Assembly: GCA_031761405.1 (NCBI GenBank) | Contig: JASEVX010000005.1 | Location: 38,487,590 to 38,551,589, forward strand | DNA length: 64,000 nucleotides | Origin: Serripes groenlandicus | Lineage: Eukaryota > Mollusca > Bivalvia > Cardiida > Cardiidae | Direction of reading: 5' to 3' | Shown here: in pieces, positions 46,607 to 59,900 of the stretch | Numbering within the stretch: position 1 is the first letter of the stretch | Layout: each line of letters opens with the position of its first letter | The notes under the pieces: generated by a model | What the model was told of the DNA's origin: nothing | The model's database searches: none | Seen by the model: only the letters and a program-made list of their open reading frames with translations | Position numbers and translations under genes: made by a program

Positions 46607-48527
46607 ATAAACCATATAAATAAACGAAATAGAAAAGCGATGATAGCAGAGCGATCGATGTATCGTTGGTTTTCGTTGTACAGAAAAATGAAAACCCGCC
46701 CATGGATATTTAAGTGTATATATATGGTCGATTTTAGACGACCCTTTATGCGGTGTCGTCAAACTCAATTTACGCACAGCAAAGTACTTTTTTATTCTTA
46801 TGAGAATTGCTAAGTGTTAGACAATTATGAAATACTTATTTACTCCGATTCTGAATTGAGGGACTATGGGTGACAGAGAGGTCAGAGAGGGTGTTGAAAT
46901 GTCACTCCAATAGTATTTATGTGAAAAGAGTAACAAACAGTGTGAGCAAAGAAATGTTAATGTTTATTACTTCATATTTCATTATATTTGTTTCACTTTG
47001 AAATGCAACCAAAACAAAGTGTGTATGAGCAAGCGTATTCAAAACTTCATTTGTATTTCCAGAAGAGTTAAGTACGACGTCTTCTGTTGTTTATCATGAC
47101 GTATGCGGAACTCGAAGTTCTCATAGTATATTATTTATTGTCAAATACCTTTGTTTAACATTATAGCAATGCTGCGATTAGAGTGATACAAATTGGGACA
47201 ATCTTACTTCAAATCTCTTATATTTTCTCTGCAAGGCTATCCTGTCCAGATTGAATAAATAATGATAACAACATGATGAGCATGATGGTCCTATATTGTT
47301 CACCTGTAACATAGAACTTAAATAGTTGTTTAAATGTTCTGACATATACATATATAAGTAAAACGGCGACGTCCCCTGCATGATGGCCATGTTTATAAAT
47401 CGATCGGTGCAAAATTATTTTCAAATTAAACGTGTCCTTTTTGATAAGAAGATATATTTAATGTGTTTTACTAAAGGCCTTTATATGAAAACAAGTCACA
47501 GTCCGGTCACTCATGGAAAATGTATGCCAACTACTTTTTAAATAAAACAAGCACTGCCGCCTAGCGGCCAAGTTTTTCAACGTACGGGAATAATTTGAAC
47601 AAACTTAATAGAGGGACATAGAAGAAGCATCTGTGCCAAATTACTTTAAAATCAGGCAAGTTTTCGGAAAAGAAGAGTTTTAAAAGTTTAGGCATTTTCC
47701 GCAGCAACTAAAGTTCTGAATGAAATTGAATTCTTTGAACATATTTGCGAGAAGATCGGAAAGGAAATTCCGGTGGAATTATTTAGAATGTGTTCCATTG
47801 ATTTAGAAGGAGAAGTTGTTTGTAGAAACTGACGACAATTAACGTCGCTGGACGGTGAGTGATCACAATTTAACCAGAGACACATTGCTGAGCTAAAACA
47901 AAAAAATAACAAAGTTAAAGTCCAAAAGTTTTAAAGGGAAACGCAGCCGTCTTTGAATGAAGTCTGAAAATGAAGGAAACAATACGACAAAACAAATCTC
48001 GCGATGTTTTTCTTGATTGGTCTTAAAAATGCCGCGAGGGAACGCTTGGCAGGTGAGAAAATCTCGACATCCGGCACTTACTAATATAAGGGAGGTAACT
48101 TTTGTAAGAATGATCGAAAGTATCCGCATTTCAAACTTTCCTGTACCGGAAATTGTGAAAGGGACATAAAAACTAAAAACAATTTATGATATTTTCCACA
48201 TTTTTCAGATATTTGTTTATCTATAAGTGTAAGTAAACCTTCAAAAATAGTTGACATGTGTTTGGGACCATTTCAAACATGATCCTGACTCCCTTATTTC
48301 TCTAACGAAAACCGGCCGTCTATTTCAACATAAAAATGACAAAACAACCGGTTGGTTGACTAAATTTGTTTATCGATACTATAAAGTAGTCCAAATCTTT
48401 TCGACATTCGCTTGTTTGTTTTATCATCTGTTATTTAATGTGCAACTGGTCGCGAATGGAAGATAATACCAAAATGAAAAACGAGCATATGCTACGTTTT
48501 TATATGAAGGACTTGCTATAGAGAAGA
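46607..48527. other. Non-coding stretch, no element identified
   Basis: Open frames here are short and on both strands. The longest plausible exon-like frame (47695-47831, forward) has no homology I recognise. Confidence 0.45.
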
Positions 48528-48537
48528 CCTAAACTTA

Positions 48538-49385
48538 GGGTGTGACTAAATACCCCCAGACACCCATGACCACCCGCAGACACCCCCAGACACTCATTGA
48601 CACCCCCAGACACCCAATATTATATTAATTATATGAAGATAATAGCTAAAAACTGTATATTATTATGTTTAGTAACCGTTTCTGAAAAAATAGAACAATT
48701 TGTGTATCCAAATCATCCAAAATGTAAAGTTATCGTCGCTATTATTTTCACACGCTCGTGATAAAAACTAACGCTATTTACCTCAAACAGTGGAGAATCG
48801 TTTATTATGAAACATGTAATTTAAAAAGATCCTGTATTTACTAATTTCTATATAATGTTTCGTTTCGTAATTTAAATGCTTTTAAAACAAATCAACAATA
48901 TGTAATTCTGGTAACTAATTGTACATATATACATACATACATAGACGTATAGTATGTGGCTAGATTGGGAACTTATTTGTCACGAGTTAATATGTAATAT
49001 GAGACGGTTTAAGACAGTTTTCAACCAATTTATATATAAACTCAATAATTTAATGAACTTTTATTTAAAATAACACTTCAAAACATTTTAAAGCTATTTT
49101 AAGCAGTCTGGTAGTGTCCATTATTCGAAGTTAATAACGCTAGCTTTTATCACGAGCGTGTGAAAATAATGGCGAATATAATGGCGACGATAATGGTCTA
49201 ATTTTACATTCTGGATACACAAAATGTTCTATTATTTTACGAACATCTTTACAAGTATCATAATAGACAATTTCACACAATTTTATGTTACTATCATTAT
49301 AGAATTAATATATTATTGTGAGTCTGTGGGTGTTAGGGGGTGTCTGGTGGTGTTCATGGGTGTCTTTGGGTGTTTAGACGGACCG
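48538..49385. mobile_element. Fold-back element with CCCAGACAC minisatellite ends and 10-bp target duplication
   Basis: Arms 48538-48800 and 49120-49385 are inverted copies: CCCCCAGACACCC repeats near the left end against GGGTGTCTGGTGG repeats near the right end, and CACACGCTCGTGATAAAA against TTTTATCACGAGCGTGTG further in. CCTAAACTTA occurs immediately outside both ends (48528-48537 and 49386-49395). No coding capacity. Confidence 0.85.
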
Positions 49386-49617
49386 CCTAAACTTAAGGCT
49401 AAAGTAAACTAAACTGTATTTTTTATTTATAGATAATTGTACAAATCTACTCAAATCGTCATGGGTATAATCATATGGTATTATATGCTGCTTTCAACAA
49501 TATGTTGGTCTTATCCCAGTAATTCCTTGGTTAATTTCCCAATGGTAATTTTATCTTAAAAGCAGCGCATCACTTGTTTTACTTTCCCCCCGCGACATAG
49601 AGCAAGAGAGGCAATGT

Positions 49618-49872
49618 CCACCTTGGTAGTGTAGAGTGGTAGAGCATCTGCCTCGGGTGCAGAGTTTGCTGCTTGCTCACTCCCCAGCCTATTCATACCA
49701 ACAACGACTTTAATTATGTAAGTAATGGCTTTCCCTCTTTAGATCTCAAGGTTGTGGGGTTTGCTGCTTAGCATAACAACTGACTTCTTTGTGTCAGGAT
49801 AAATTGAGCAGTAAAACTGGTAACTTAACAAGGAAACACTGATTTATTTGATTATTTTAGTTGAAAGCGGTG
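49618..49872 (+). mobile_element. tRNA-derived SINE, second family
   Basis: CACCTTGGTAGTGTAGAGTG head, then AGTAATGGCTTTCCCTC and TTAGCATAACAACTGACTTC in the body order of 12512-12735. A MITE has inserted immediately after its end. Confidence 0.75.
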
Positions 49873-50105
49873 TTAACCCTTTCCCTCATACGACAATTCT
49901 GCAGCAGACGACTGAACATATTTTGTCAAAAAATAGAAAATCTCTATAATTTTAAAAACGGATAACCTTATGACTTACAGTTGAAAACATTGTGGCAAAA
50001 GGAGAAATTGCTCATTTTGAGCAATTTCTTCTTTTGTCACTATGTTTTCAAAAAGCTGTCTGCTGCAGAGGCGTCAGAAAGCGTCTATATGAGAAAAAGG
50101 GTTAA
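49873..50105. mobile_element. TTAA-MITE
   Basis: TTAACCCTTTCCCTCATACG to TATGAGAAAAAGGGTTAA, with hairpin GAGAAATTGCTCATTTTGAG. Confidence 0.92.
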
Positions 50106-50540
50106 ACACCATTCATTCAAAGGAGGCAAGGCACTAACTACCATTTTTATGACATGACTCAGGGATGGAATCCCCTGGTCTCCCGCTTTTGAGGTCGGTG
50201 CTCATATCTTTACACCACATCTATATAGGTAGTTCTGTAGAAATAAAAGATGGAAGGCAAGGTTTTCTGCACTGGCAGCACGGTGCAATTCATGGGTGTC
50301 AGATGGGATTCAAAAGAAAAAACACTAATCAAATTAATATCTCCAGTTCAGATTCAATTCCAGAGAGAAAAAGTGTCCTATTGTTATGAATCATGATGTT
50401 CAGATCTTGATCTGCCAGTTAAGTAATGGTGCATAGACAAGGATGAGTAAAGTGGTCTTTACAGGCTTAAACAGATCAAAACACATGGATGCATTGGTTG
50501 ATCTTATCTCCATTGTTTTCAAGTGCACAATGGTTGGTGT

Positions 50541-50776
50541 TTAACCCTTTCCTTCATATAGACCCTTTCTGACGCCTCTGCAGCAGACAGCTTTTTGAAA
50601 ACATAATGACAAAAGAAGAAATTGCTTAAAACGAGCAATTTCTCCTTTGGACAGTCACAAAATGTTTTCCACTTTTAGTCATAGGTTATCCATTCAATTA
50701 TAGAGATTTTCTATTTTTTGACAAAATATGTTCTAAGTTGTCTGCTACAGAATTGTCGTATGAGGGAAAGGGTTAA
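50541..50776. mobile_element. TTAA-MITE whose end abuts a splice acceptor
   Basis: TTAACCCTTTCCTTCATATA to TATGAGGGAAAGGGTTAA. Its terminal TTAA forms TTAAC at 50773-50777, ideally placed as a branch point for the acceptor at 50802, with a pyrimidine tract between them. Confidence 0.93.
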
Positions 50777-50806
50777 CTCTTTTCTGTTTCTATCTCATGT
50801 AGTAAG

Positions 50807-50913
50807 ATGGGGTTGCTGGAAGACGAGCTGACTGAAGCCAAGCTAGCAATACCAAAGATTGAAGGCTATACAATAGTTACCTGTGTGGCTGCTCAAGTTA
50901 GGGCTTCATTTAG
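50807..50913 (+). CDS. RWD-RING gene exon 1 (coding part)
   Basis: MGLLEDELTEAKLAIPKIEG and onward to AAQVRASF; two bases are carried over. Donor GTAAGT. Acceptor TCTCATGTAG lies just before TAAGATGG. Confidence 0.78.
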
Positions 50914-53900
50914 GTAAGTCTCAACCTATAATAACCATTCAAGCTGATTCAACTGTCAGTAAAAAGGTCAGTTTACATAGGTTACGGCATTTCTATCTCA
51001 AGTGATATTATTTGCATGTGTAACAAACAAGTGCCTTTTTGTTGTAAGAGGGTTAAATAAAAGAGAAATAGAAATTCTCACATCTTTTACACATAATACA
51101 TATCCAGTGTTGTGCTTTGGGACTTTTTCGCACCTAAAATTGCACCTGTCCATTTAAATTTGAAAAATCTCCTCAAGTTTTTAGCTCACCTATGCATGAA
51201 TTGCAAGGTGAGCTATTGTGATCACTTTTTGTCTGGCGTCCGTGCGTCATCAACATTTGCTCTTGTTAATACTCTACAGGCTACATTTTGCATCCAATCT
51301 TCATGGAAACATTCATCTACATTAAATCTTGGTCAAGTTCGAAACTGGGCCATATGAGGTCAAAAACTAGGTCACTAGGTCAAATTGAAGGGAAATCTTG
51401 TTAACACTCTGGAGGCCACATTTTCAACTTGAGCATATTGAAACTTTATCAGAATGTTTGTCTTGGTGATATGTAGGTCAAGTTCGAACAAGGGTCATGT
51501 CGGGTCAAAAAGTAGGTCACTAGGTTAAATTGAAGGAAAATCTTGTTAACACCCTAGAGGCCGCAATTTTTGTTTCGGCAGTTGAAATTTTGTCAAAATG
51601 TTTGTCTTAAAGATATCAAGGCCAAGTTCGAATATGGGTCATGCCCGCCTTGCCTGGTTAAAACTAGGCCAGTAGGCCAAATTGAAGGAAAATCTTAGTA
51701 ACACTGCATTTTTAACTTGAGCAAGATGAAAATTTATCAGAATGTTTGTCTTGATTATATGTAAGTCATGTTCTAACATGGGTCAAAAAGTAGGTCACTA
51801 GGTCAAATTGAAGGAAAATTTTGTTAACACTCTAGATGCAGCAATTTTGGCTTCAGCAGTTTGAACATTTGTCAGAATGTTTGTCTTAAAAATGTCTAGG
51901 CCAAGTTCAAATATGGGTCATATTGGGTCAGAAACTAGGTCACAAGGCCAAATTGAAGGGAAATCTTGTTAACACTGTAGAAACCGCATTTTTTGCTTCA
52001 GCAGCTCGAAATTTGGTCAGAATGTTGAGCTGAATGATATCTAGGTCAATACTTTGAGCAAGTTAAAACTTTGTCAGAATGTTGTCTTGATCAGATGATA
52101 TCTGGTCCATGTTGGAATATGGGTCATATCAGGTAAAACATTATAGATCACTAGGCCAAATGAAGGAAAATCTTGTTAACACTGTGGAGATTGCATTCAG
52201 AATAATTGTCTTGATGTGTTTTGCATTGCAGTACATTGTATAATTAAGGTGAGCAATCTAGGGCCATCATTGCCCTCTTGTTCAATACAAGAGGACTCAA
52301 ATCTGAAACCCAATTAAAACTTTGTGCCTTGACATATCCTGACAATAATTTGTCTCCCTCATATGTAAATTCTGTTTCCATAACAGTCAAATATAAAAAA
52401 AAATATTGAGTGAGAAGTGAATCCTTCCAGTCCTTGCAATATTATAGAAAAACAGAACAGAAGCAGTTGAATGTGATACTCCAATTTACTGCCAATTACC
52501 CAGAAGATCCCGTTGTGATACAACTTACAAGTAAAACACTCTCAGATAAATTGCTGACTGGCCTCATTAAAATATGTGACGAAGAGGCAAAGAAAAGAGC
52601 CGGAGAAAAACAGGTATAATCTAATATTCCATTTATTTTTAGCTCACCTGTGCACGAAGTGCTCAGGGTGAGTTATTGTGATCGCCCTATGTCCGGCGTC
52701 CGTTGTCCGTCGTCCGTCGTCCGTCAACATTTTCTCCTCTGTAACCGGTGGGTCAACTGGGATGAAACTTCACAGAAAGCATCCTCTCAATGTCCTCACC
52801 AGAATTCCTTAAATTTTTTGGGATCCATGCAGAATTCTGGTTTCCATGGCAACGAAATGAAAAAAACTTCAAAATTCTTAAAAAATCTTCTCCTCCGAAA
52901 GTGTCAGGCCGATTTTCAAATTATTTTGTAGAAATGATCCTTGGGTGACCCTCTATCAGATTCCTTCAAGCCATGTTGATTGGTCGAAAAACATGGTCGA
53001 CAGGGGGGGGGGGGGGGGGGGGGGGGCTATTTTGCCTTATATGGCTATAGTGCAAACTTAAAAAATCTTCTCCTCCAAAAGTGTCAGGCCGATTTTCAAA
53101 TAATTTTGTAGAAATGTTCCTTGGGTGACCCTCTATCAGATTCCTTCAAGCCATGTTGATTGGTTGAAAAACATGGCCGCCAGGGGGCGGGGCTATTTTG
53201 CCTTTTATGGTTATAGTGAAAACTTAAAAAATCTTCAACATCTTCTCCTCAGTAACCAATTGGGATGAAACTTCACAGAAAGCATCCTCTCAATGACCTC
53301 ACCAGAATTCCTTCAAATTATTGGGATCCATGCAGAATTCTGGTTTCCATGGCAACGAAACGAAAAAAACTTCAAAATTCTTCTCCTCCCAAATTGGTTG
53401 GCAGATTTTGAACTTATTTTGTAGAAATGTTCCTTGGGTGACTCTCTATCAGATTCCTTGAAGCCATGTTGATTGGTCGAAAAACATGGCCGCCAGGGGG
53501 GCGGGGCTTTTTTGCCTTATACAGCTATAGTGAAAACTTAAAAAATCTTCTCCTCCAAAAGTGTCAGGCTGATTTTCAAATAATTTTGTAGAAATGTTCC
53601 TTGGATGACCCTCTATCAGATTCCTTTAAGCCATGTTGATTGGTCAAAAATTATGGCCGCCAGGGGGGGCGGGGCTATTTTGCCTTATATAGCTATAGTG
53701 CAAACTTAAAAAATCTTCTTCTCCAAAAGTGTCAGGCCGATTTTCAAATAATTTTGTAGAAATGTTCCTTGGATGACCCTCTATCAGATTCCTTTAAGCC
53801 ATGTTGATTGGTCAAAAAACATGGCCACAAGGGGTCGGGGCTATTTTGCCTTTTATGGCTATAGTGAAAACTTAAAAAATCTTCTCCTCCAAAAGTGTCA

Positions 53901-56900
53901 GGCCGATTTTCAAATAATTTTGTAGAAATGTTCCTAGGGTGACCCTCTATCAGATTCCTTCAAGCCAAGTCGATTGGTCGGAAACTATGTCCGCCAGATG
54001 GCGGGGCTTATATAGCTAAAGTGAAAAAAAAAATCAGGTGAGCGATTCCAGGGCCATCATGGCCCTCTTGTTTCTTAACCCTTTCCCACATATAGACGCT
54101 TTCTGATGCCTTTGCAGCAGACGACTTTTGAAAACAATGTGAGAAAAGAAGAAATTGCTTGTGACAAGCAATTTCTCTTTTTGTCACCATGTTTTCAACT
54201 TGTTTCAGTAATTAGACTTTCATTTATGGGGTTTTCCATGTTTTTGCATAGATACTTTCAAAGTCGTCTGCTGCTATTTTTTTTGCTATAAGTCTTCTCT
54301 AAGAGAGATTTTATTCATCTTTCGACATACATCCCACATATTGGCACTTTCTGAAGCCCCTGCATTAGACGACTTTTGAAAACATTGTATCAGACGTAGA
54401 AATTGTTCATTATGAGCAATTTTTCCTTATTGCCATAAGGTGTTCAAATCTATTCAATATTTGAACTATCAGTGATAGAAAAACATGTTTGCATGTCATT
54501 GGAAATACTCTTAATGAATGTATAATCATTTGAATTAAGTTGAAAACATTCTTGCAAAAAGTGAAATTGCTCATTATGGGTAATTCCTCCTTTTAACACA
54601 ATGTTTTCAAAAGTCCTCTTGAAAATCTATTCAATAATAAAACTATCAGTGATAGAAAAACATGTATGCATGTCATTGGAAATACTCTTAATGAATGTAT
54701 AATTATTTGAGTTAAGTTGAAAACATTCTTGCAAAAGTGAAATTCCCCATTATGGGCAATTTCTCCTTTTAACACAATGTTTTCAAAAGTCCTCTGCAAT
54801 TGGAAAATTCTTAAATCTTTTCCTGGTAAAAACACTAATGCTATCAGCAATAGATCACATTTGATCGCATTGTCTTTCAAAAAAGCATTTTTTTTTTCCC
54901 CCCACAATAGTTACTACTCTTGACATATAGGCAGATTGTCTAGATCCAGATCAGTCTGTAGGAATGTGTAGGCTCTTATGAGCGTACCAACTACTATATT
55001 TTTTATTATAGATACTACCCATACTTCACTTTGTGCGGAATTTTGTGTTGGAGAATCCTTTATGTGTGTGTAGTGATGAAATAGCAGCTATTAAAAAAGA
55101 CCTAATTACAGAAACTGATAAACTCAAATTAAAACAAGATACATCTCAGTTGTTATTCAAAATTACTCAAGATCGTTATGTGATGAATCTCAAAGTGACT
55201 GTACCTGATATATATCCCCTTCAGCAAGTTACGTAAGTAATAAAGAGCTGTGCTGTAGGAAAACCAACCTTAGGTCATTTGCATCCAGTGTAGATCCAGA
55301 TCAGCCTGCGCATCCACTCAGTCTAATCTAGATCTTGACTTGTTGCAAAGCACTCACAAAAGTTTTCAAGAAACTTCTGACATCCAGTGTTCATTGAAAG
55401 GAAATATCAAGGATGCATAAACTAAAACCTATCTTTACATTTTCCAAATATACTAAGATTGTTTTTTTTCTGGAGCACAGCTCAAATAAAAAATGTTTAA
55501 AACAAAAAGTCTGTGTATTGTATATCAATATTGGCAACACCTAGAGAAAATTTATCCTATCTTTGCGATCAGGTAAGCCTGTGTTGTTTGGCAGCCTGAT
55601 CTGGGTCTTCTGGGTTTGCTGTCATTCAAAACATAGAAAAGTTTCGTCAAAAGGACTCATTTTAATTGTGCATTTTCGTTATAATCCTAACTTTCCCACA
55701 AACAACAAATCTGCAAACCCAGGAAAAGCTCTATGGCGTCAGAAAGCAAAGCTGAAACAAGCACACTGAACACTTGTCATGGGAATAAAAACACAACAAT
55801 TTAGCAGCATTTTCATGTTTGGTAAATCGTTTGATTCCAACAGCAAATTGCTACAGTTGAATTCAAATCATCCTCATTTACAAATACTTTGAAGTACTCA
55901 TCGTAAGCTTCGCTGTCAATGTCAACAAAAATTCCAGACCGAAGAGGGGGACAAGTGATTTGCAAATATCTCGCAAACAATTCAACTGACAATTGCAGGA
56001 AATGTCATTATCATGATATGGGAGAAAAGCATCAAGTCGTCGAATCAATTTCTAACACAGCCCTTTAAATACCCTAAAATCCTGCTTCAGACTCGAAATT
56101 ACGTTAAATCTCGGCAAAAAATTCATTGACATCTGCTATTTCGGAATTTGCACAGGTAGGAATTTCGGAAAATACCTCTTCAGAATAGATTGATGACGTA
56201 TTTATTATTTCAATTCTGACCAATCAAAATCAATATTTGGAGAGGAATCTATTAATAACGAGACTACATAGATAGATAGTGTCTTTTGATTGGTTAATGT
56301 AAATTAGTGTGGACTGTATCACATCAATAAGGACAGGAAAATCTTATTTTTTTTTTTACCCTGGTTTGTTAGAATGAGCTATGCAGCCCAACACCTATGT
56401 TCATCAGTCCGGGTGTCTCCAATCTAGGAATCCGGCCGAAGTACCTATGGTGGCCACCTGGAAATACAGACGATTTTCAAAAAGTATCAATCTGTATTCA
56501 CTATTGTATTCCATTCTTTTCTCTTGGCCTTTTACATGAGAGAATCTGGTCACAAATTTTGAATATTACAAGCATCAACTAGTTATAGTTTATGTAGTTA
56601 TGTCATCTTTCCCACACACAACAAATATGCAGCAGAAGACTTAAGTTAAAGTTATTTTGGAAAAAATATCGAAAATCTATATAAATAAAAGATTATTTTT
56701 TATAATAGAATAGAAAACATTATGGCAAAAGGTGAAATTGCTCATCATGAGCAATATCTCATTTTGCCACACTATTTTCAAAAGTCATCTGCTGCAAAAG
56801 TGTCAGAATACCTGTATTATTTTTCCAGGTTAGAGGTAGATGAGTGTAATTTTCCCGACTTGCTAAAAGTCTTTTTTATAGGACAAGCAGGAGAAATTGC

Positions 56901-59900
56901 ACGGAAATGTGTGCAGCCTCCCAAAAAACCTAACCCCAAGTAAGTGCTTTGCTTTATTTCTTATCTGAATCAGCTAATCAGCTCTATTTATGATTCTAAC
57001 ACTATTGACAATTTCCCTTCTATACACAAAGAGGGATTCAAGCATGATATCCCTTTCCTTCATACGACACTTCTGCAGCAGACGACTTTGAACCTATTTT
57101 GTCAAAAATTTGAAAATCTCCATAATTGAATGGATAACCTATGACAAAAAGTGGAAAACATTGTGTCAAAAGGAGAAATTGCACGTTTTGTGCAATTTCT
57201 TCTTTTGTCACTATGTTTTCAAAGAGCTGTCTGCTTCAGAGGCGTCAGAAAGCATCTATATGAGGGAAAGGGTTAAACCATACAGTATATCACTCTAAAC
57301 TTCCGGAACTGTTTTTGGCTGTTGAAATTCCCTCCTGCATATTGCATCAGGTTTTCAGCCTTCGTGATTAATAACTACACACCTTAACTCCAAATCTTGA
57401 TATAAGATCTGATATATCTCTCAAAATTGAAATCTATTTCCTAATTGAACTCTGTGATTGGAATATAACCCTTGCTCAAATACAATAAATATGCAGCAGA
57501 TGACTTTTAAAACGCCTAGGTAAAAATATGGGTTAAGAAGCAGAATTTATTTTCAGCTTGCCATTTATCTTTTTCCCATATGCAGACACATTTTGATGCA
57601 CTTGCGGCAGACAACTTTTTAAAACATTGTGGCAAAGGAGAAATAGCTCATAGAATTTGATAACATGAACAATGCACTTCTTTTTAATTTCAGAGAGCCT
57701 CAATTTAAACCTAAACCATCACTGAAAGAAGTTTGCCAGTTTTTGATAAAAGACTGTGTTAAAAGGTATCCTCAAGAAAACTGTCCCCTGTGTTCAGAGA
57801 GAGTTCTACTAAGGGATCCTCAGGTAGGGCTTAGATCATTAACCCTTTCAAACATACAATAAATACAGCTGCAAGATTACAATGAAATTATCTAGACAAA
57901 CTATAGAAAATCTTATGTATAAGTATTAGATTAGCTAACTGATGGGGTTAAATCCTTCTGATTTGCAATTTAGAAAAATAAATGCTCATTTTCAGTGCTC
58001 ATTCTAGGATTCGAAAACAAGTGGGGAATTTTATCAGAAAAATTTATGAACAAAATGATGCATTTTTTTTTCTTTGTATAGATGTAAAAAGTTACAAATT
58101 GAGGGGGGGAATATTTAAAACATTGTGAGAATTAGCACGATCCCCCTCATAGATTGGATACTGCATTTTTGTGATGCCTGCACTGGCAGGGCGGCTTTAG
58201 GGATCACTTACCCAATGTCTGTCCGTCATGCTTCCACTGACATATTGGCAGACGACACTTGTCCTTCTTTGACATTATAAGTTTGAATTTTATGGGCAAC
58301 TCTATATCTTTGTTTATGTCTTCTGAGTCATATGATATAGTCAAATTTGCTAAAAAGCAATAAAATGCTTTTTATTGTATTGTATTACAATTATTTTATT
58401 GATAAGTTCTTTTAGTAAGTTGTATATATCTTTTTTGCAAAACTTATGATCTTTTAAAAAAAAAATTGTTACGGCTCCAATGATCAATATCCTTTAGAAT
58501 TTTTAGCATAAGCCTAGATTGTCAAAGAAACTTTTACTGACCTTTCAATCAGTGAGGGATATCAACTCATTAACTTGATTGTTTAACATTTCCCGGATAC
58601 AACAAATATGCACCAGGCAGCTTTGAACACATCATAAGCAATTTCTTCTTTTGCTTCAATGTTTTCACTAGTCGTCTGCTGCATAGAGGTCAGGAAGAGA
58701 CAGTCATCTGCTGCATAGAGGTCAGAAAGCGACAGTCATCTGTTGCATAGAGGTTAGAAAGCGACAGTCATCTGCTGCATAGAGGTCAGAAAGCTACTGA
58801 CATCTGCTGCATAGAGGTCAGAAAGCGACAGTCATCTGCTGCACAGAGGTTAGAAAGCGACAGTCATCTGCTGCACAGTGGTTAGAAAGCGACAGTCATC
58901 TGCTGCATAGAGGTCAGAAAGCGACTGTCATCTGCTGCATAGAGGACAGAAAGCGATTGCATGTGGGATAAGGATAAGATCATCTGTTTTATGCACTTTT
59001 CTTCAGGCTGTTGCTAAAGATAGAATGATGAGAGTTGAGCGTGTGTACTGTGGTCACCTGTTTCACCATGGATGTCTTGGAAAATACGTTAAAACACCCC
59101 CTTTTAAAGGTACAGCAGGTTATTTATAACTGTACATATTTATTGTATTAACTTTTTCCCTGATATAGATCACTTCTAATGCCTCTTTACCATATTAATA
59201 TTTAAAAAATTGTTGAAAATTGAGATACCGCTTGAAGCACACAGTTTCTCCTTTTACCCCTGTGTTTTCAAATCTTCCAATGTACCAAATACCTAACCCT
59301 TTCCAGGGCTGTACAAATCCCATAGCCCGACATCCGGGACAAGTCGTAAATCACATCGGGCAAGTCGCTAATTTCAAAATCTCAGTCCCGGACAAGTGGC
59401 ATTTTCCGAAAATCCAAGGTCCAATTATATTAACCCATTTACGTAACAGTGAATGTAAATTCCTGTGTCTGGTAGCCCGGCTTAATAACTTACACACATG
59501 TCTGTCGTGTATAAATTTTACTGTATGTTACATGCGAAAAACCACTCGCGCTTGACCATAACATATCAATAACAGTAGGCGGAGTTACCCACCTGTCAGA
59601 TCGAGTGGTTTCAGCCAATCGAATTGCGTCAGTAATAGTCGATTAACGTGATATATATGTACCCAATAAGGCTGTCCAATCATAAGTGACAATTGTTCCT
59701 TGGGGCTGTGTTATTTCATGAATGCTTGGGAATTACCTATGGATCGGTCTCATTAAAATATTCCCTTAAATGTATTTTCATCCATATTTCTACTTTCCGA
59801 ATGCGATGTTTGCAAACTGGTGCAAACCGGTTCAGAAAGACTTGGAAGAAAATTTTCGCCATGCAGAAGTTAATAAAATAAATTTGATCCAAATTAAAGC

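Noticed and set aside
47695..47831. Exon-like open frame reading FSAATKVLNEIEFFEHICEK
   Set aside because: It has a plausible acceptor (TTTTCCGCAG) but a stop before any usable donor, no partner exons and no family I recognise.
58671..58958. CRISPR-like array
   Set aside because: The nine 32-bp units are contiguous with no spacers, and the host is a eukaryote. It is a minisatellite from a MITE end.
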